NCBI RefSeq assembly: GCF_001418225.1
Contig: NZ_LIPT01000016.1
Span: 17,861-62,263, forward strand
DNA from: Pannonibacter indicus
GTDB lineage: Bacteria; Pseudomonadota; Alphaproteobacteria; Rhizobiales; Stappiaceae
Direction of reading: 5' to 3'
DNA: 44,403 nt
Shown here: positions 1 to 8,771 of the stretch, in pieces
Layout of the letters: each line of letters begins with the position of its first letter
How positions within the stretch are numbered: the first letter of the stretch is position 1
The notes under the pieces: model-generated
The model's input: only the letters and a program-made list of their open reading frames with translations
What the model was told of the DNA's origin: nothing
Databases searched by the model: none
Made by a program: the position numbers and the translations under genes

Positions 1-823
1 GCGTTCCCCGCACACGCGGGGATGAACCGTGATCGTGCGGTTTGATCCCGACCGGCTGCACGCGTTCCCCGCACACGCGGGGATGAACCGGAGGGATACG
101 GCCAGCTGCACAGGAGGATCGGTGCGTTCCCCGCACACGCGGGGATGAACCGCGCGGCTGCAGCGAGTGACCGCAGATGCGGACGCGTTCCCCGCACACG
201 CGGGGATGAACCGGCCAGGCGTGCCGGGGCGATCACCGAGGAGCTGCGTTCCCCGCACACGCGGGGATGAACCGACAAGATGCGGCGCACCAGCGCCGCC
301 CCGACCGCGTTCCCCGCACACGCGGGGATGAACCGAGTCCATCGCAGCTATCACGGATGACGCAGCCGCGTTCCCCGCACACGCGGGGATGAACCGGCTG
401 TCAGTTGCTGCATTGATTTTCCTCACTTGCGTTCCCCGCACACGCGGGGATGAACCGCTGGCGCAGGGGGTCGGCAACGTCATGTGAAAGCGTTCCCCGC
501 ACACGCGGGGATGAACCGCCGGGGGGGGGCACCCACGAGCGCGAGCGGGTGCGTTCCCCGCACACGCGGGGATGAACCGGGCGCGGTCCAGATGGAAGAG
601 CTTCGGCAACAGCGTTCCCCGCACACGCGGGGATGAACCGTGGGACTTCGCGCGCAGCCTGACCTATCGGATGCGTTCCCCGCACACGCGGGGATGAACC
701 GTCATCGTCAGATTTGATCCCGACCGGCTGCACGCGTTCCCCGCACACGCGGGGATGAACCGCCCCCGATTGGTCATGAGTATTTTCAGGGCCTGCGTTC
801 CCCGCACATGCGGGGATGAAACG
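1..823 (+). CRISPR. Type I-E CRISPR array, leader-distal part (14 repeats, 13 spacers)
   Basis: A 29-base repeat (GCGTTCCCCGCACACGCGG then GGATGAACCG) starts at 1, 62, 124, 185, 246, 307, 368, 429, 490, 551, 612, 673, 734 and 795. Spacers are 32 bases, except the second (91-123), which has 33. The repeat is palindromic in its middle and closely resembles the E. coli type I-E repeat, including an ATGAACCG 3' end that would form the 8-base crRNA 5' handle. The last repeat (795-823) carries two changes (ACACG to ACATG, AACCG to AAACG). A degenerate terminal repeat marks the leader-distal end, so transcription should run left to right, and the leader, newer spacers and cas genes should lie left of position 1. 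The window starts exactly on a repeat, so the array is probably cut by the window edge. Minus-strand open frames inside the array are artefacts of the repeats. Confidence 0.98.
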
Positions 824-1294
824 AGAGGTTCTTGACTGGCGTAAATTCTGGCTTGAAGGCCGTTCTGGATTGCATTAAGCCTTAGATCAGGAATGGCCAG
901 CTCAGCTCCACGGGCGGGTGCATTTATCATGTGTCTGCTCAATCCTGCTGGAATTAGCCCAGGTGGACGTGAGCCAGAGGGCCATTCCGTTCTTCTCTCC
1001 CAAAGCTTGCATTGCCCGAGGTTCGCCGCTGTGGGGTTCTGGTCTGTTGCTGTGACCGGAGCTGAGCGGTTGTTTCCGGCAAGTGCCGGGAGCCTTGCTG
1101 CGGGCTGAGGCTGGAAGCCAGGTTTTCCGGCTGCGCATCTGCCTGTTCCAGCGCCAAACTGCGCTCCTCAACAGGGGATGGGGCGTAATCCGGGCTCGAC
1201 AGGGCGGGTGCGGCGCGGCAATGTCTGGCGCATGTGCCGGCGGGGTGATGCCTGATGCGGCGGTGATGACGTTGTTCCGGCGGAAAGTCCTGAC
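824..1294. other. Intergenic region between CRISPR array and trkH, no gene seen
   Basis: About 470 bases follow the terminal repeat without a convincing gene. Open frames exist on both strands but their translations are low-complexity or Arg/Gln/His-rich shadows. A small hairpin (CCGGC, AAGT, GCCGG) lies at 1076-1089. The trkH promoter is expected here, but no clear -35/-10 pair stands out. The stretch could be decayed DNA beyond the old end of the array. Confidence 0.5.
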
Positions 1295-2743
1295 TTGATT
1301 GCTCTGCGCCCAATCCTGAGTGTTCTCGGCTTTCTCTACGCCGCTCTTGCGACGGCCATGCTGGTGCCGGCCATGGTGGATGTGGCCAGCAAGAATGCCG
1401 ACTGGCAGGCCTTCGTCTTCTCGGCCTTTCTGACCAGCCTTGCGGGTACCCTGCTGGCCCTTGCCATGCGCGGCACGCTGAGCCGGGGGCTGAACATGCG
1501 CCAGACCTTCGTGCTGACGGTGATGGCCTGGGTGACGCTGCCAGCCTTCGGCTCGCTGCCGTTCCTGTGGCTCGGCATCGGCTATGCCGATGCCATGTTC
1601 GAGGCTGTCTCCGGCTTCACCACCACGGGAGCCACCGTTCTGGAGGGGCTGGATTCCCTGCCGCCGGGGCTGCTCGTCTGGCGCTCCATGCTGCAGTGGA
1701 TGGGCGGCGCCGGGATTGCCATCATGGCCGTGGTGCTGCTGCCTTTCCTGAGGGTTGGTGGCATGCAGCTGTTCCAGACGGAAGTGGCGGACCGCACCGA
1801 AAAGATCGTGGCGCGCTCCGTGCAGCATATCCGGCTGATCGCCGGCTGCTATCTGCTGCTCACCTTTGCCTGCGCGCTCGCCTATGCGGCGGCCGGCATG
1901 GAAGCCTTCGATGCGGTGAACCATGCCATGACCACGGTGGCCACCGGCGGCTTCTCAACTTACGATGCCTCCTTTGCCGCCTTTGCGGACATGCCGGCGG
2001 TGGTCTGGACCTCGATTGTCTTCATGATCCTTGGGGCGCTGCCTTTCGTGCTGATCGTCCAGGCGCTGCGCGGGCGGCCGCTGCAGCTCTGGAGCGATCC
2101 GCAGGTGCGTGCCTTCCTGCTGTTCATGGCCGTGGTGACGCTGGGCCTGACCGTGCATCTGGGCGGCACGCAGGATCTGGTTTTCCATGAGGCCCTCAGA
2201 AAAGCGGCCTTCACGGTGGTATCGATCACCTCCACCACCGGCTTTGTGCTGACCGATTATCAGGCCTGGGGCAGTGCGGTGGCCGGTCTCGTGCTGATGC
2301 TGTGCTTTGTCGGCGGCTGCACCGGCTCGACCTGCGGCAGCATCAAGTTCTTCCGCTATCAGGTGTTCTTCGGCACGGTGCGCTCGCATCTGCGCAAGAT
2401 GGTGCGGCCCAACCGGGTGACGCCGGAGTATTTCGGCCGCACCCGGCTGACGCCCGAGCTCTCCTTCTCGGTGCTGTCCTTTCTCATCGTCTATATCGGC
2501 GCAGTCGGTGCGGTTACTCTGGCGCTGTCCGTGTTTGATCTGGGCGCCATGACATCCTTCTCCGCAGCGGCCAGTGCGATCGGCAACATTGGCCCGGGGC
2601 TTGGCCAGGTCGCTGGGCCGGCCGGCAGCTATGCGGCGGTGCCGGACGGGGCCAAATGGGTGCTGAGCGTTGCCATGCTGCTGGGACGTCTTGAGCTTCT
2701 CACCGTGCTGGTGCTGCTTGACCGCGATTTCTGGGCAAACTGA
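1295..2743 (+). CDS. trkH: Potassium uptake protein, TrkH family
   Basis: A 482-residue integral membrane protein, the usual TrkH length, that takes up K+ in the inner membrane together with the NAD-binding subunit TrkA (not in this window). The four pore-loop repeats typical of the TrkH/KtrB family are visible: TTTGAT at 109-114, VATGGF at 215-220, STTGF at 313-317 and SAIGNIGPG at 427-435, each with the selectivity-filter glycine. About ten hydrophobic segments surround them. The start is a TTG preceded by a GGAAAG ribosome site at about the right distance; no nearby ATG gives a better start. sfsA follows after 11 bases on the same strand, so the two are probably co-transcribed. The N-terminus is somewhat uncertain because of the TTG. 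Confidence 0.95.
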   Translation: MIALRPILSVLGFLYAALATAMLVPAMVDVASKNADWQAFVFSAFLTSLAGTLLALAMRGTLSRGLNMRQTFVLTVMAWVTLPAFGSLPFLWLGIGYADAMFEAVSGFTTTGATVLEGLDSLPPGLLVWRSMLQWMGGAGIAIMAVVLLPFLRVGGMQLFQTEVADRTEKIVARSVQHIRLIAGCYLLLTFACALAYAAAGMEAFDAVNHAMTTVATGGFSTYDASFAAFADMPAVVWTSIVFMILGALPFVLIVQALRGRPLQLWSDPQVRAFLLFMAVVTLGLTVHLGGTQDLVFHEALRKAAFTVVSITSTTGFVLTDYQAWGSAVAGLVLMLCFVGGCTGSTCGSIKFFRYQVFFGTVRSHLRKMVRPNRVTPEYFGRTRLTPELSFSVLSFLIVYIGAVGAVTLALSVFDLGAMTSFSAAASAIGNIGPGLGQVAGPAGSYAAVPDGAKWVLSVAMLLGRLELLTVLVLLDRDFWAN

Positions 2744-2754
2744 AAGGCTGGACG

Positions 2755-3456
2755 ATGGACTTCGGCAAACCTCTCATCCGGGGGCGGCTGGTCAAGCGCT
2801 ACAAGCGGTTTCTGGCGGATGTGGTGCTGGACAGCGGCGAGGAGATCACCGCCCACTGCGCCAATCCCGGCTCCATGCTCGGCCTCAATGCGCCGGGCTC
2901 GCTGGTCTATCTGTCGCGCTCGGACAATCCGGCCCGCAAGCTGGCATGGTCCTGGGAGATCATCGAGGCAGACGGCGCGCTTGTCGGCATCAGTACGGCC
3001 CATCCCAACAAACTGGTGGAGGAAGCGCTGCTGGCCGGGCTCATCCCGGAGCTTTCCGGCTTTGCCGGCCTGCGGCGGGAGGTCAGATACGGCAAGAACT
3101 CGCGGATCGACATCCTGCTGGAAGAGGTGGACGGCGGGCTCACCTATGTGGAGGTGAAGAACGTCCATCTCATGCGCCAGGCCGGGCTTGCCGAATTTCC
3201 CGATTCCGTGACGGCACGCGGAGCCAAGCATCTGGTGGAACTGGAGGATATGGTGCGCGCCGGGCACCGGGCGGTGATGGTCTATCTGGTGCAGCGGCCC
3301 GATTGCAGCGAACTGGATTTTGCCGCGGACATCGATCCGGCCTATGTGGCAGCACTCAGACAGGCCATGGCTGGCGGCGTCGAGGCCTATGCCATCGGCT
3401 GCGAGGTGACACCGGAGTTCATCCGCGCCACCCGCAAGGTTGCAATCCGCGCCTGA
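2755..3456 (+). CDS. sfsA: SfsA family DNA/RNA nuclease-like protein (sugar fermentation stimulation)
   Basis: A 233-residue protein of normal SfsA length. The N-terminal half carries the conserved AHCANPGSM stretch at about 33-41 in the OB-like part. The C-terminal half shows a PD-(D/E)xK nuclease-like core with Asp119 (RIDI), Glu133 and Lys135 (YVEVKNVHL). SfsA was first named for an effect on maltose metabolism genes in E. coli; the family fold suggests a nucleic-acid-binding or nuclease role, and its exact job is unsettled. It lies 11 bases behind trkH, with an AAAGGCTGG ribosome site just before the ATG, so an operon is likely. It converges with the L,D-transpeptidase gene 18 bases downstream, with no obvious terminator between them. 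Confidence 0.93.
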   Translation: MDFGKPLIRGRLVKRYKRFLADVVLDSGEEITAHCANPGSMLGLNAPGSLVYLSRSDNPARKLAWSWEIIEADGALVGISTAHPNKLVEEALLAGLIPELSGFAGLRREVRYGKNSRIDILLEEVDGGLTYVEVKNVHLMRQAGLAEFPDSVTARGAKHLVELEDMVRAGHRAVMVYLVQRPDCSELDFAADIDPAYVAALRQAMAGGVEAYAIGCEVTPEFIRATRKVAIRA

Positions 3457-3474
3457 GCGGGTAAGCCGGTTGTG

Positions 3475-4221
3475 TCAGCTCGGCAGGGCTAAACCCTGCT
3501 GCGCGCCGCCGGCGACTGGGGCATTGGCAGGGGCCTGCAGCACAACGATCTTCGTGCCGTTGGGCACGCGGTTGTACAGGTCGATCACGTCCTGATTGAT
3601 CATGCGCACGCAGCCGGAGGAAACGGCGGTGCCGATCGTCCAGTATTCTGCGGTGCCATGGATACGGTAGAGCGTGTCGCGGCCGCCTTCGAAGATATAG
3701 AGCGCGCGGGCGCCCAGCGGATTGGCGAGGCCCGGCTCCATGCCGTTCCGGTACTGCTCCAGTTCCGGCTGACGGGCGATCATTTCGGCCGGCGGCGTCC
3801 AGCGCGGCCATTCGCGCTTGTAGGCAATGCGGGCCGAGCCGCCCCAGGTGAAGCCGGCGCGGCCGATGCCCACGCCATACCGCATGGCCTGTCCGCCTTC
3901 CATGGTCAGATAGAGGTAGCGGTTGGGCGTGTCGACGATGATGGTGCCGGTCGGCTCTGGGCTCTGATAGGGCACGATCTGACGGAAATACTGCGGCTTG
4001 ACGCGGCGCAGATCCGCAGCCGGGATCGGGAACTGCTCGTTCGGCATCGGGCCGTACATCTGCAGATATTCCGGCGGAATGTGGCTGTAGGAGGGAGCTG
4101 CGCCCTCATAGCCATCACGGGCGAAACCGGGCGAGGGGACCGGCTGGACGTAGCGGGAGTTACAACCAGCAAGAAGGGTTGCCGAGGCAGCAACCAGAAA
4201 CCGGCGACGGGAAAGCAGCAT
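3475..4221 (-). CDS. L,D-transpeptidase lipoprotein (YkuD domain)
   Basis: A 248-residue protein with an Arg-rich, Tat-like N-terminus (SRRRFL at 4-9) that runs into a lipobox ending LLAGC, so Cys20 is the probable lipidation site. The C-terminal YkuD domain contains His188 (IHGT) and the catalytic motif SSGCVRM with Cys204. Enzymes of this family form 3-3 cross-links in peptidoglycan or attach proteins to it, and act in the periplasm. The start is supported by a GAGG ribosome site six bases before the ATG. The 3' end nearly meets that of sfsA. Which of these activities applies cannot be told from sequence alone; alphaproteobacteria usually have many paralogues. Confidence 0.93.
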   Translation of the reverse strand: MLLSRRRFLVAASATLLAGCNSRYVQPVPSPGFARDGYEGAAPSYSHIPPEYLQMYGPMPNEQFPIPAADLRRVKPQYFRQIVPYQSPEPTGTIIVDTPNRYLYLTMEGGQAMRYGVGIGRAGFTWGGSARIAYKREWPRWTPPAEMIARQPELEQYRNGMEPGLANPLGARALYIFEGGRDTLYRIHGTAEYWTIGTAVSSGCVRMINQDVIDLYNRVPNGTKIVVLQAPANAPVAGGAQQGLALPS

Positions 4222-4329
4222 TTAAGACCTCAATTCTGATCTGGAGCCGGCGGCATTGCGCTGCGCGGGCCAGGCTCCTGGCGACAAGCTCCCCGAATTA
4301 ACTTTCCGGGGGCTTAATCCGTTCCATTT

Positions 4330-4737
4330 TCACGAAAAGTTTGATGAACGGGGTTTCGGGGGCGGGTCGTCCAGGCGGGCGGGAGCATCGCCATAAGGCT
4401 CCGGCGCTCCCAGCAGCAGGGGTCCGGCGGGCACGCTCACCCGCTGCGGCTGTTCCTGCAGGGGAAAGCCCATGATGCCGGTGCACAGCATGATCTTGCA
4501 GGGCGCACCCTGACCGGGCAGCACCGGCGCCCCCTCGTCCGGGGTGCCGGCCTTGGGGGCCATGCTGGCGATGACGCTGTAGGAGGCAGGCTGAAAGGTC
4601 TCAAGGCTCACCAGTCCCGCTCTGACAAATGCGGAATGGGCTTGCGCCGGGCGCATCACGGCAAGTGCCAGCACCAGCATCACAAGTGCCGGAGCGAGCG
4701 CCAGAATCGCCAGATTTCCTCTCAGGGCCGTCATCAT
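4330..4737 (-). CDS. Small secreted protein of unknown function
   Basis: A 135-residue protein when started at the first of two adjacent ATG codons, which has an AGGGG ribosome site just upstream. An open frame 44 codons longer exists, but its extra part is Arg-rich and has no ribosome site. Residues 1 to about 33 form a signal peptide with a long hydrophobic core and an AQA-type cleavage site (RPAQAHS). The mature part is about 100 residues with two cysteines in CKIMLCTG, possibly a disulfide, and a Pro-rich C-terminus. I do not recognise a family. The phrase VSLETFQPASYSVIASM looks well ordered and coding-like. It stands alone, downstream of gpt on the same strand and behind a terminator-like hairpin. 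Confidence 0.75.
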   Translation of the reverse strand: MMTALRGNLAILALAPALVMLVLALAVMRPAQAHSAFVRAGLVSLETFQPASYSVIASMAPKAGTPDEGAPVLPGQGAPCKIMLCTGIMGFPLQEQPQRVSVPAGPLLLGAPEPYGDAPARLDDPPPKPRSSNFS

Positions 4738-4835
4738 GGTCCCCTCATTAAGGGGGAATGTGGCAGCGCGGGGGCGGGTCAGGCCAAATCGCCGTGACCA
4801 GCGGAGGAGGCGCAGCACGATCGCATCACTGTGGC

Positions 4836-4881
4836 AAAAAGGGCGCAGATACACTTGGGGCGCAGACACGTGCCTGCGCCC
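4836..4881 (-). terminator. gpt terminator with two alternative 3' arms
   Basis: Read on the minus strand after the gpt stop, one GGGCGCAG arm (4881-4874) is followed by two identical CTGCGCCC arms, at 4865-4858 and 4848-4841. Only the second is directly followed by a U-tract (4840-4836). The distal pairing looks like a Rho-independent terminator; the proximal pairing would compete with it. Confidence 0.65.
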
Positions 4882-4900
4882 TCATGCTATAAGCGGGAGG

Positions 4901-5410
4901 TCAGCCGGCAGTCGTCTTGGCCAGCGGCGGCTGGAACTGCCAGCCCATGTCCCAAGGGAAATAGATCCAGGTGTCCTGCGACACTTCCGTCACGAAGGTG
5001 TCGACCAGCGGGCGGCCCATCGGCTTGGCATAGACGGTGGCAAAATGCGCCTTCGGCAGCATCTCCCGGACAACGCGTGCGGTCTTGCCGGTGTCGACCA
5101 GATCATCGATCACGAGCACGCCGCTGCCTTCGCCCTCATCAAGGCCGATGACGCGCGGGTCGATTGGCTTGATCACCTGCAGCGAGCCCTGATTTTCGTA
5201 GTCGTGATAGCTGGCGACACACACCGTCTCGATGGTGCGGATGCCGAGCTCACGGGCCACGATGGCGGCCGGCACAAGGCCGCCGCGGGTGATGCAGACA
5301 ATCGCCTTCCATTCACCTTGACCGGACAGGCGCCAGGCGAGGGCGCGGGCGTCGCGGTGGAACTGGTCCCATGAGACGGGGAAGGCTTTCGGCTGGTCCG
5401 GGTTTTCCAT
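4901..5410 (-). CDS. gpt: Xanthine phosphoribosyltransferase (purine salvage)
   Basis: A 169-residue cytosolic phosphoribosyltransferase that joins xanthine and/or guanine to PRPP to give XMP/GMP. The PRPP-binding motif [13 protein letters not shown] is at about 98-110 of the chosen protein, and ITRGGLVPA near the N-terminus fits the pyrophosphate loop of the family. The ATG at 5410 is preferred because an AGGA site lies about ten bases upstream; an upstream in-frame ATG at 5434 would overlap the end of the CinA-type gene by eight bases and has a poorer ribosome site. The gene follows the CinA-type gene on the same strand by 16 bases, so they are likely co-transcribed. Substrate preference (xanthine versus guanine or hypoxanthine) is not decided by the sequence. 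Confidence 0.92.
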   Translation of the reverse strand: MENPDQPKAFPVSWDQFHRDARALAWRLSGQGEWKAIVCITRGGLVPAAIVARELGIRTIETVCVASYHDYENQGSLQVIKPIDPRVIGLDEGEGSGVLVIDDLVDTGKTARVVREMLPKAHFATVYAKPMGRPLVDTFVTEVSQDTWIYFPWDMGWQFQPPLAKTTAG

Positions 5411-5426
5411 GGAGGTCTTTTCCTGT

Positions 5427-6176
5427 TCAGGCATTGCTGAGGGCGGCAGCGACGGCAGCTTCCACGGCCTCGGTTGCGCGGTTCAAGGGGGCTTCATCAC
5501 GGGCGCGGATCACGAGCTGGGTCGAGTAGCGGCCGTCCTGATTGCGGGGATAGGAGCCGATCACCGTCTCGGGATGGTCCTTCTGGATCTGGCGCAGGGC
5601 ATCGGCAATGCGGCTTTCGGGCAGGGCGGCATCGACGCTGCGCGACAGGATCTTGCGGCCGGTGCGCAGGGTGGGTACCACCGCGTCCAGCATGGCCTGC
5701 ATGATGTTGGGCACGCCGGCCATCACATGCACATTGCCGATGCGGAAGCCGGGAGCCTTGGACACCGGGTTTTCGATGAGGTCGGCGCCGGCCGGGATGC
5801 GGGCCATGCGCTTGCGGGCATCGGTGAACTGGCCAGGCGCGTAATGGGCTTCGAGAATGGCCATGGCGCGTGGATCGTAGTCAATGCTGACGCCGAAGGC
5901 CTTGGCGATGGAATCGGCCGTGATGTCATCATGGGTGGGGCCGATGCCGCCGGAGGTGAAGACGTAATCATAGCGGCTGCGCAGGGCATTGACTGCCTCG
6001 ACGATACGGTCTTCTTCATCCGGCACGACGCGCACTTCACGCAGCTCGATGCCGGTCATGGTCAGCACATCCGCCACATGGCCGATGTTCTTGTCCTTGG
6101 TCCTCCCGGAGAGGATCTCGTCGCCAATGACGAGAAAGGCGGCGGTCACGATGTCACTGGGCTTGTCGCTCTGCAT
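5427..6176 (-). CDS. CinA-type molybdopterin-binding domain protein
   Basis: A 249-residue protein with the MoaB/MogA-like fold found in the N-terminal half of CinA. Visible motifs are [17 protein letters not shown] at the start and the conserved [13 protein letters not shown] loop. It has no C-terminal nicotinamide-nucleotide amidase domain, which makes it the short form common in alphaproteobacteria. Family members have been linked to nucleotide or NAD-related pyrophosphatase activity; the exact reaction here is unknown. The ATG at 6176 is chosen because a GGAAAGG site lies upstream and the family begins close to this residue; the frame can be extended 19 residues to 6233. It precedes gpt by 16 bases. 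Confidence 0.88.
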   Translation of the reverse strand: MQSDKPSDIVTAAFLVIGDEILSGRTKDKNIGHVADVLTMTGIELREVRVVPDEEDRIVEAVNALRSRYDYVFTSGGIGPTHDDITADSIAKAFGVSIDYDPRAMAILEAHYAPGQFTDARKRMARIPAGADLIENPVSKAPGFRIGNVHVMAGVPNIMQAMLDAVVPTLRTGRKILSRSVDAALPESRIADALRQIQKDHPETVIGSYPRNQDGRYSTQLVIRARDEAPLNRATEAVEAAVAAALSNA

Positions 6177-6263
6177 GGCCTGTTGCCTTTCCGGGCCTTT
6201 TACCTTCAGGGTTTGCCCGGCTGCTGGCAGCATGCATGCCGGGAAAAACGCTTTATCTCAGGT

Positions 6264-7463
6264 TTACGGCGCGCTCAAGCATGTGCAGGGGCGCCAGCCA
6301 TAGATCCAGTCCATCCGCTGCAGCAGTGACTGCGGCGAGGACAGGCGCAGCACCGTGTCACGGGCCAGCGCTGCGGGCAGACCCAGATGATAGATGGTGG
6401 AGTTCGTGGCAGCCGTCTGCTGCACCTTGGCCGTGCGGGGCTGGCGCTCGCGCACATAGGCCTGAAGCGCGGCGGCGGGCTGATCCGGCCGCGCGGCCAG
6501 ATGCTGCGCGAGAACGATGCCATCCTCGATGGCCATGGCCGCGCCCTGTGCCGCGAAGGGCAGCATGGCATGGCAGGCATCACCCAGCAGCGCGATGCGG
6601 CCTTTCTGCCAGATGCCGCCTGCATCGACGGCCCGCAGCGCCCAGCGGAGCCATTCATCCGGCAGCCGCAGCAGGTTCAGGGCCGGTTCAGGCCATCCGG
6701 CAAAGCGCTGCAGCAGGTTTTCCTTGCTGGCCGGTTCCGACCAGCCCGGTGCATCCCAGTCTTCTTCCACCAGCGCGACCAGATTGAACTCCCGCCCCTG
6801 CCGCAGCGGATAGTGAACAAGATGCGCCTTCCGGCCGAACCAGATGCCGGATCCGGCCAGAAACTGCGGCGGGATCAGGCTGGCCGGAACGGTTGCCCGG
6901 TAGGCGGTGCGGCCGGAGAAGACGGGAGCAGGGCCGTTGAGGATCGTCTGGCGTATTGCCGAGCGCACGCCATCGGCGCCGATCAGGGCGTGAGCTTCCA
7001 GCGTTTCGGGGGGAGTGACCCCTTGTGCCAGTGTCACCTGCAGCTTGCCGCCTTCCTCGGAGACCGAGGACACGCGGGTGCCCAGACGCAGGGAAACCGC
7101 CGGCATGGCATGGACCGCGTCCAGCAAAGCGTGCTGGATATCGGCGCGGTGGACCAGCAGATAGGGTGCGCCGTAGCGGTCAGCGGCGGTGGCACCAAGC
7201 GGCACATGGGCGAGAGTGCCGCCATGCCTTGCGCTGCGGATCGTCAGTTCCTGCGGTTCGAAGGCATGGCTGCGCACCGCATCCAGCACGCCGAGCGCTG
7301 CGAGCACATGCGTGGCATTGGAGGAAAGCTGGATGCCGGCGCCCACTTCCTCGAGCCAGGCGGCCTTCTCGGCCAGGATGACGGAAAAACCTCTTTGTGC
7401 CAGCGCGAGGGCGGCGGTCAGCCCGCCGATGCCCGCTCCGGCTATGATGACGGGATGCGTCAT
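6264..7463 (-). CDS. FAD-dependent monooxygenase (salicylate hydroxylase-like)
   Basis: A 399-residue flavoprotein aromatic hydroxylase, the usual length for the group. The N-terminal Rossmann motif GAGIGGLTAALAL binds the ADP part of FAD. The mid-protein stretch ending GADGVRSAIR matches the conserved DG motif. The C-terminal GDACHAMLPFAAQGAAMAIE carries the GD motif for the ribityl chain of FAD. Members use NAD(P)H and O2 to hydroxylate aromatic acids such as salicylate or 3-hydroxybenzoate. No ring-cleavage genes are nearby, so the substrate is unknown. The start is well supported by an AGGAG site six bases upstream. The CinA-type gene follows after 87 bases on the same strand. Confidence 0.9.
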   Translation of the reverse strand: MTHPVIIAGAGIGGLTAALALAQRGFSVILAEKAAWLEEVGAGIQLSSNATHVLAALGVLDAVRSHAFEPQELTIRSARHGGTLAHVPLGATAADRYGAPYLLVHRADIQHALLDAVHAMPAVSLRLGTRVSSVSEEGGKLQVTLAQGVTPPETLEAHALIGADGVRSAIRQTILNGPAPVFSGRTAYRATVPASLIPPQFLAGSGIWFGRKAHLVHYPLRQGREFNLVALVEEDWDAPGWSEPASKENLLQRFAGWPEPALNLLRLPDEWLRWALRAVDAGGIWQKGRIALLGDACHAMLPFAAQGAAMAIEDGIVLAQHLAARPDQPAAALQAYVRERQPRTAKVQQTAATNSTIYHLGLPAALARDTVLRLSSPQSLLQRMDWIYGWRPCTCLSAP

Positions 7464-7544
7464 GGCCGCTCCTGTCCCGAAAGGGGACGCCGGATCAGCG
7501 GCGCCCGGCGGGCACCGCAGAAAGATACATCAGCCGGCCGGGAA

Positions 7545-7790
7545 TCAGGCGGCTGCCGGAACCCAGACGCAATCCGCCGGATTGGCTTCGGCGGGCTTCA
7601 GGGCCGGGTTGAACTTGTAGAGCGTCGAGCAATAGGGGCAGACAATCTGGTCTTCATCGCCCATGTCGAGGAACACATGCGGGTGATCGAACGGCGGATT
7701 CGCGCCGATGCACATGAATTCATGCGCACCGATTTCAATGCTTTCGTGGCCGCTGCTGTTCTGGAAATGCGGTACTACGTGATCCGCCAT
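7545..7790 (-). CDS. CHCC-type zinc-finger protein (NDUFS6-like)
   Basis: An 81-residue protein of the small alphaproteobacterial zinc-finger family related to the mitochondrial complex I subunit NDUFS6. The likely zinc ligands are Cys27 (FMCIG), a His at 36 or 38 (DHPHVF), and Cys51 and Cys54 (VCPYC). In mitochondria and some alphaproteobacteria this protein associates with NADH:quinone oxidoreductase; here that role is inferred from the family only, since no nuo genes are in the window. It begins with ATG behind ACAGGTGCC and lies upstream of the FAD monooxygenase on the same strand with an 81-base gap. It is divergent from the hydrolase pair. Confidence 0.88.
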   Translation of the reverse strand: MADHVVPHFQNSSGHESIEIGAHEFMCIGANPPFDHPHVFLDMGDEDQIVCPYCSTLYKFNPALKPAEANPADCVWVPAAA

Positions 7791-8018
7791 GGCACCTGTC
7801 CAAGATTGCTGTCCGGGTCAAAAGATGCGCGAACATACCGCCCCCGCGCCGGAAAGTGTAGGGGGCTTGGCGGATTTCCCGTGCGCAGCGGCGGCCCGCA
7901 GGTTCCCTGTCCCTGCATAAGCCAGATCAGCCATTCCGGGGAACTTCCAAGCGGCGGATCTTGCGCCTAAGGTATCGGACAAATTGTCTCTGCCTTTAAC
8001 GTAAACGTCAGGTCCCGC

Positions 8019-8771
8019 ATGCCCGTCTTCAGATCCGATATCGCCGACATTGCCTACATCGATGAGGGGGAGGGGGAGCCGATCCTGCTGATCCACGGCT
8101 TTGCCTCGAACAAGTCCGTCAACTGGGTCAATCCGGGCTGGGTGGATCTTCTGGTCAAGGATGGCCGCCGGGTGATTGCCCTGGATAACCGGGGCCACGG
8201 CGAAAGCGGCAAGTTCTATGATCCGGCGGACTATGGCGCGCCGATGATGGCCGAGGATGCCCGGCGGCTGCTGGATCATCTCGGCCTCTCCAGTGTTGAT
8301 GTGATGGGCTATTCCATGGGCGCCCGCATCACTGCCTTTCTGGCGCTCAATCATCCGGACCGGGTGCGCCGGGCAATCTTCGGCGGCTTGGGCTACGGCA
8401 TGATCACCGGCATCGGTGATGGCGAGCCGATTGCCCGGGCGCTGGAAGCCGAAAGCCTGCAGGACATTCCCGATCGCACGGGCCGGGCCTTCCGCGCCTT
8501 TGCCGAACAGACCGGAGCCGACAAGCGGGCGCTGGCGGCCTGCATCCGCTCGTCCCGGCAGAAGATTTCCGAAGAGGATGTCGCCCGCATCGCCCGCCCG
8601 GTGCTGGTGGCCGTTGGCACGAAGGACGACATTGCCGGATCGCCGCAGGCGCTGGCGGACCTCATTCCGGGCGCAAGGGTGCTGGAGATCCCCAACCGCG
8701 ATCACATGGTCGCCGTGGGCGACAAGGTCTACAAGCAGGGCGTCCTCGACTTCCTGGCGCAGACCGCATGA
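8019..8771 (+). CDS. Alpha/beta hydrolase 1
   Basis: A 250-residue alpha/beta-hydrolase fold enzyme. The oxyanion-hole motif HGF is at 26-28, the nucleophile elbow GYSMG gives Ser99, an acidic residue is at 203/204 (TKDD), and the catalytic His is 229 (RDHM). There is no signal peptide, so it should act in the cytoplasm on an ester, amide or similar bond; the substrate is unknown. Its stop codon overlaps the start of the next hydrolase gene in an ATGA, which implies translational coupling. A possible role in lipid or polyester turnover is speculation. Its promoter should lie in the 228 bases between it and the divergent zinc-finger gene, where I see no clear consensus. Confidence 0.9.
   Translation: MPVFRSDIADIAYIDEGEGEPILLIHGFASNKSVNWVNPGWVDLLVKDGRRVIALDNRGHGESGKFYDPADYGAPMMAEDARRLLDHLGLSSVDVMGYSMGARITAFLALNHPDRVRRAIFGGLGYGMITGIGDGEPIARALEAESLQDIPDRTGRAFRAFAEQTGADKRALAACIRSSRQKISEEDVARIARPVLVAVGTKDDIAGSPQALADLIPGARVLEIPNRDHMVAVGDKVYKQGVLDFLAQTA

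Noticed and set aside
336-367. Spacer at 336-367 seems to encode an SIAAITDDAA-like peptide similar to AAITEDAAA of the PAS_5 protein (16300s), a possible self-target
   Set aside because: Only about 19 of 27 bases match and the similarity is low-complexity Ala coding; chance is the simplest reason.
401-942. Minus-strand open frames across the CRISPR array and just after it
   Set aside because: They are translations of the repeats (recurring FIPACAGNA / HPRVCGER / SSPRVRGT phrases), not proteins.
902-1924. Long minus-strand frame opposite the trkH start
   Set aside because: Composition (Gln/His/Arg-rich, no fold) marks it as a shadow of trkH in another frame.
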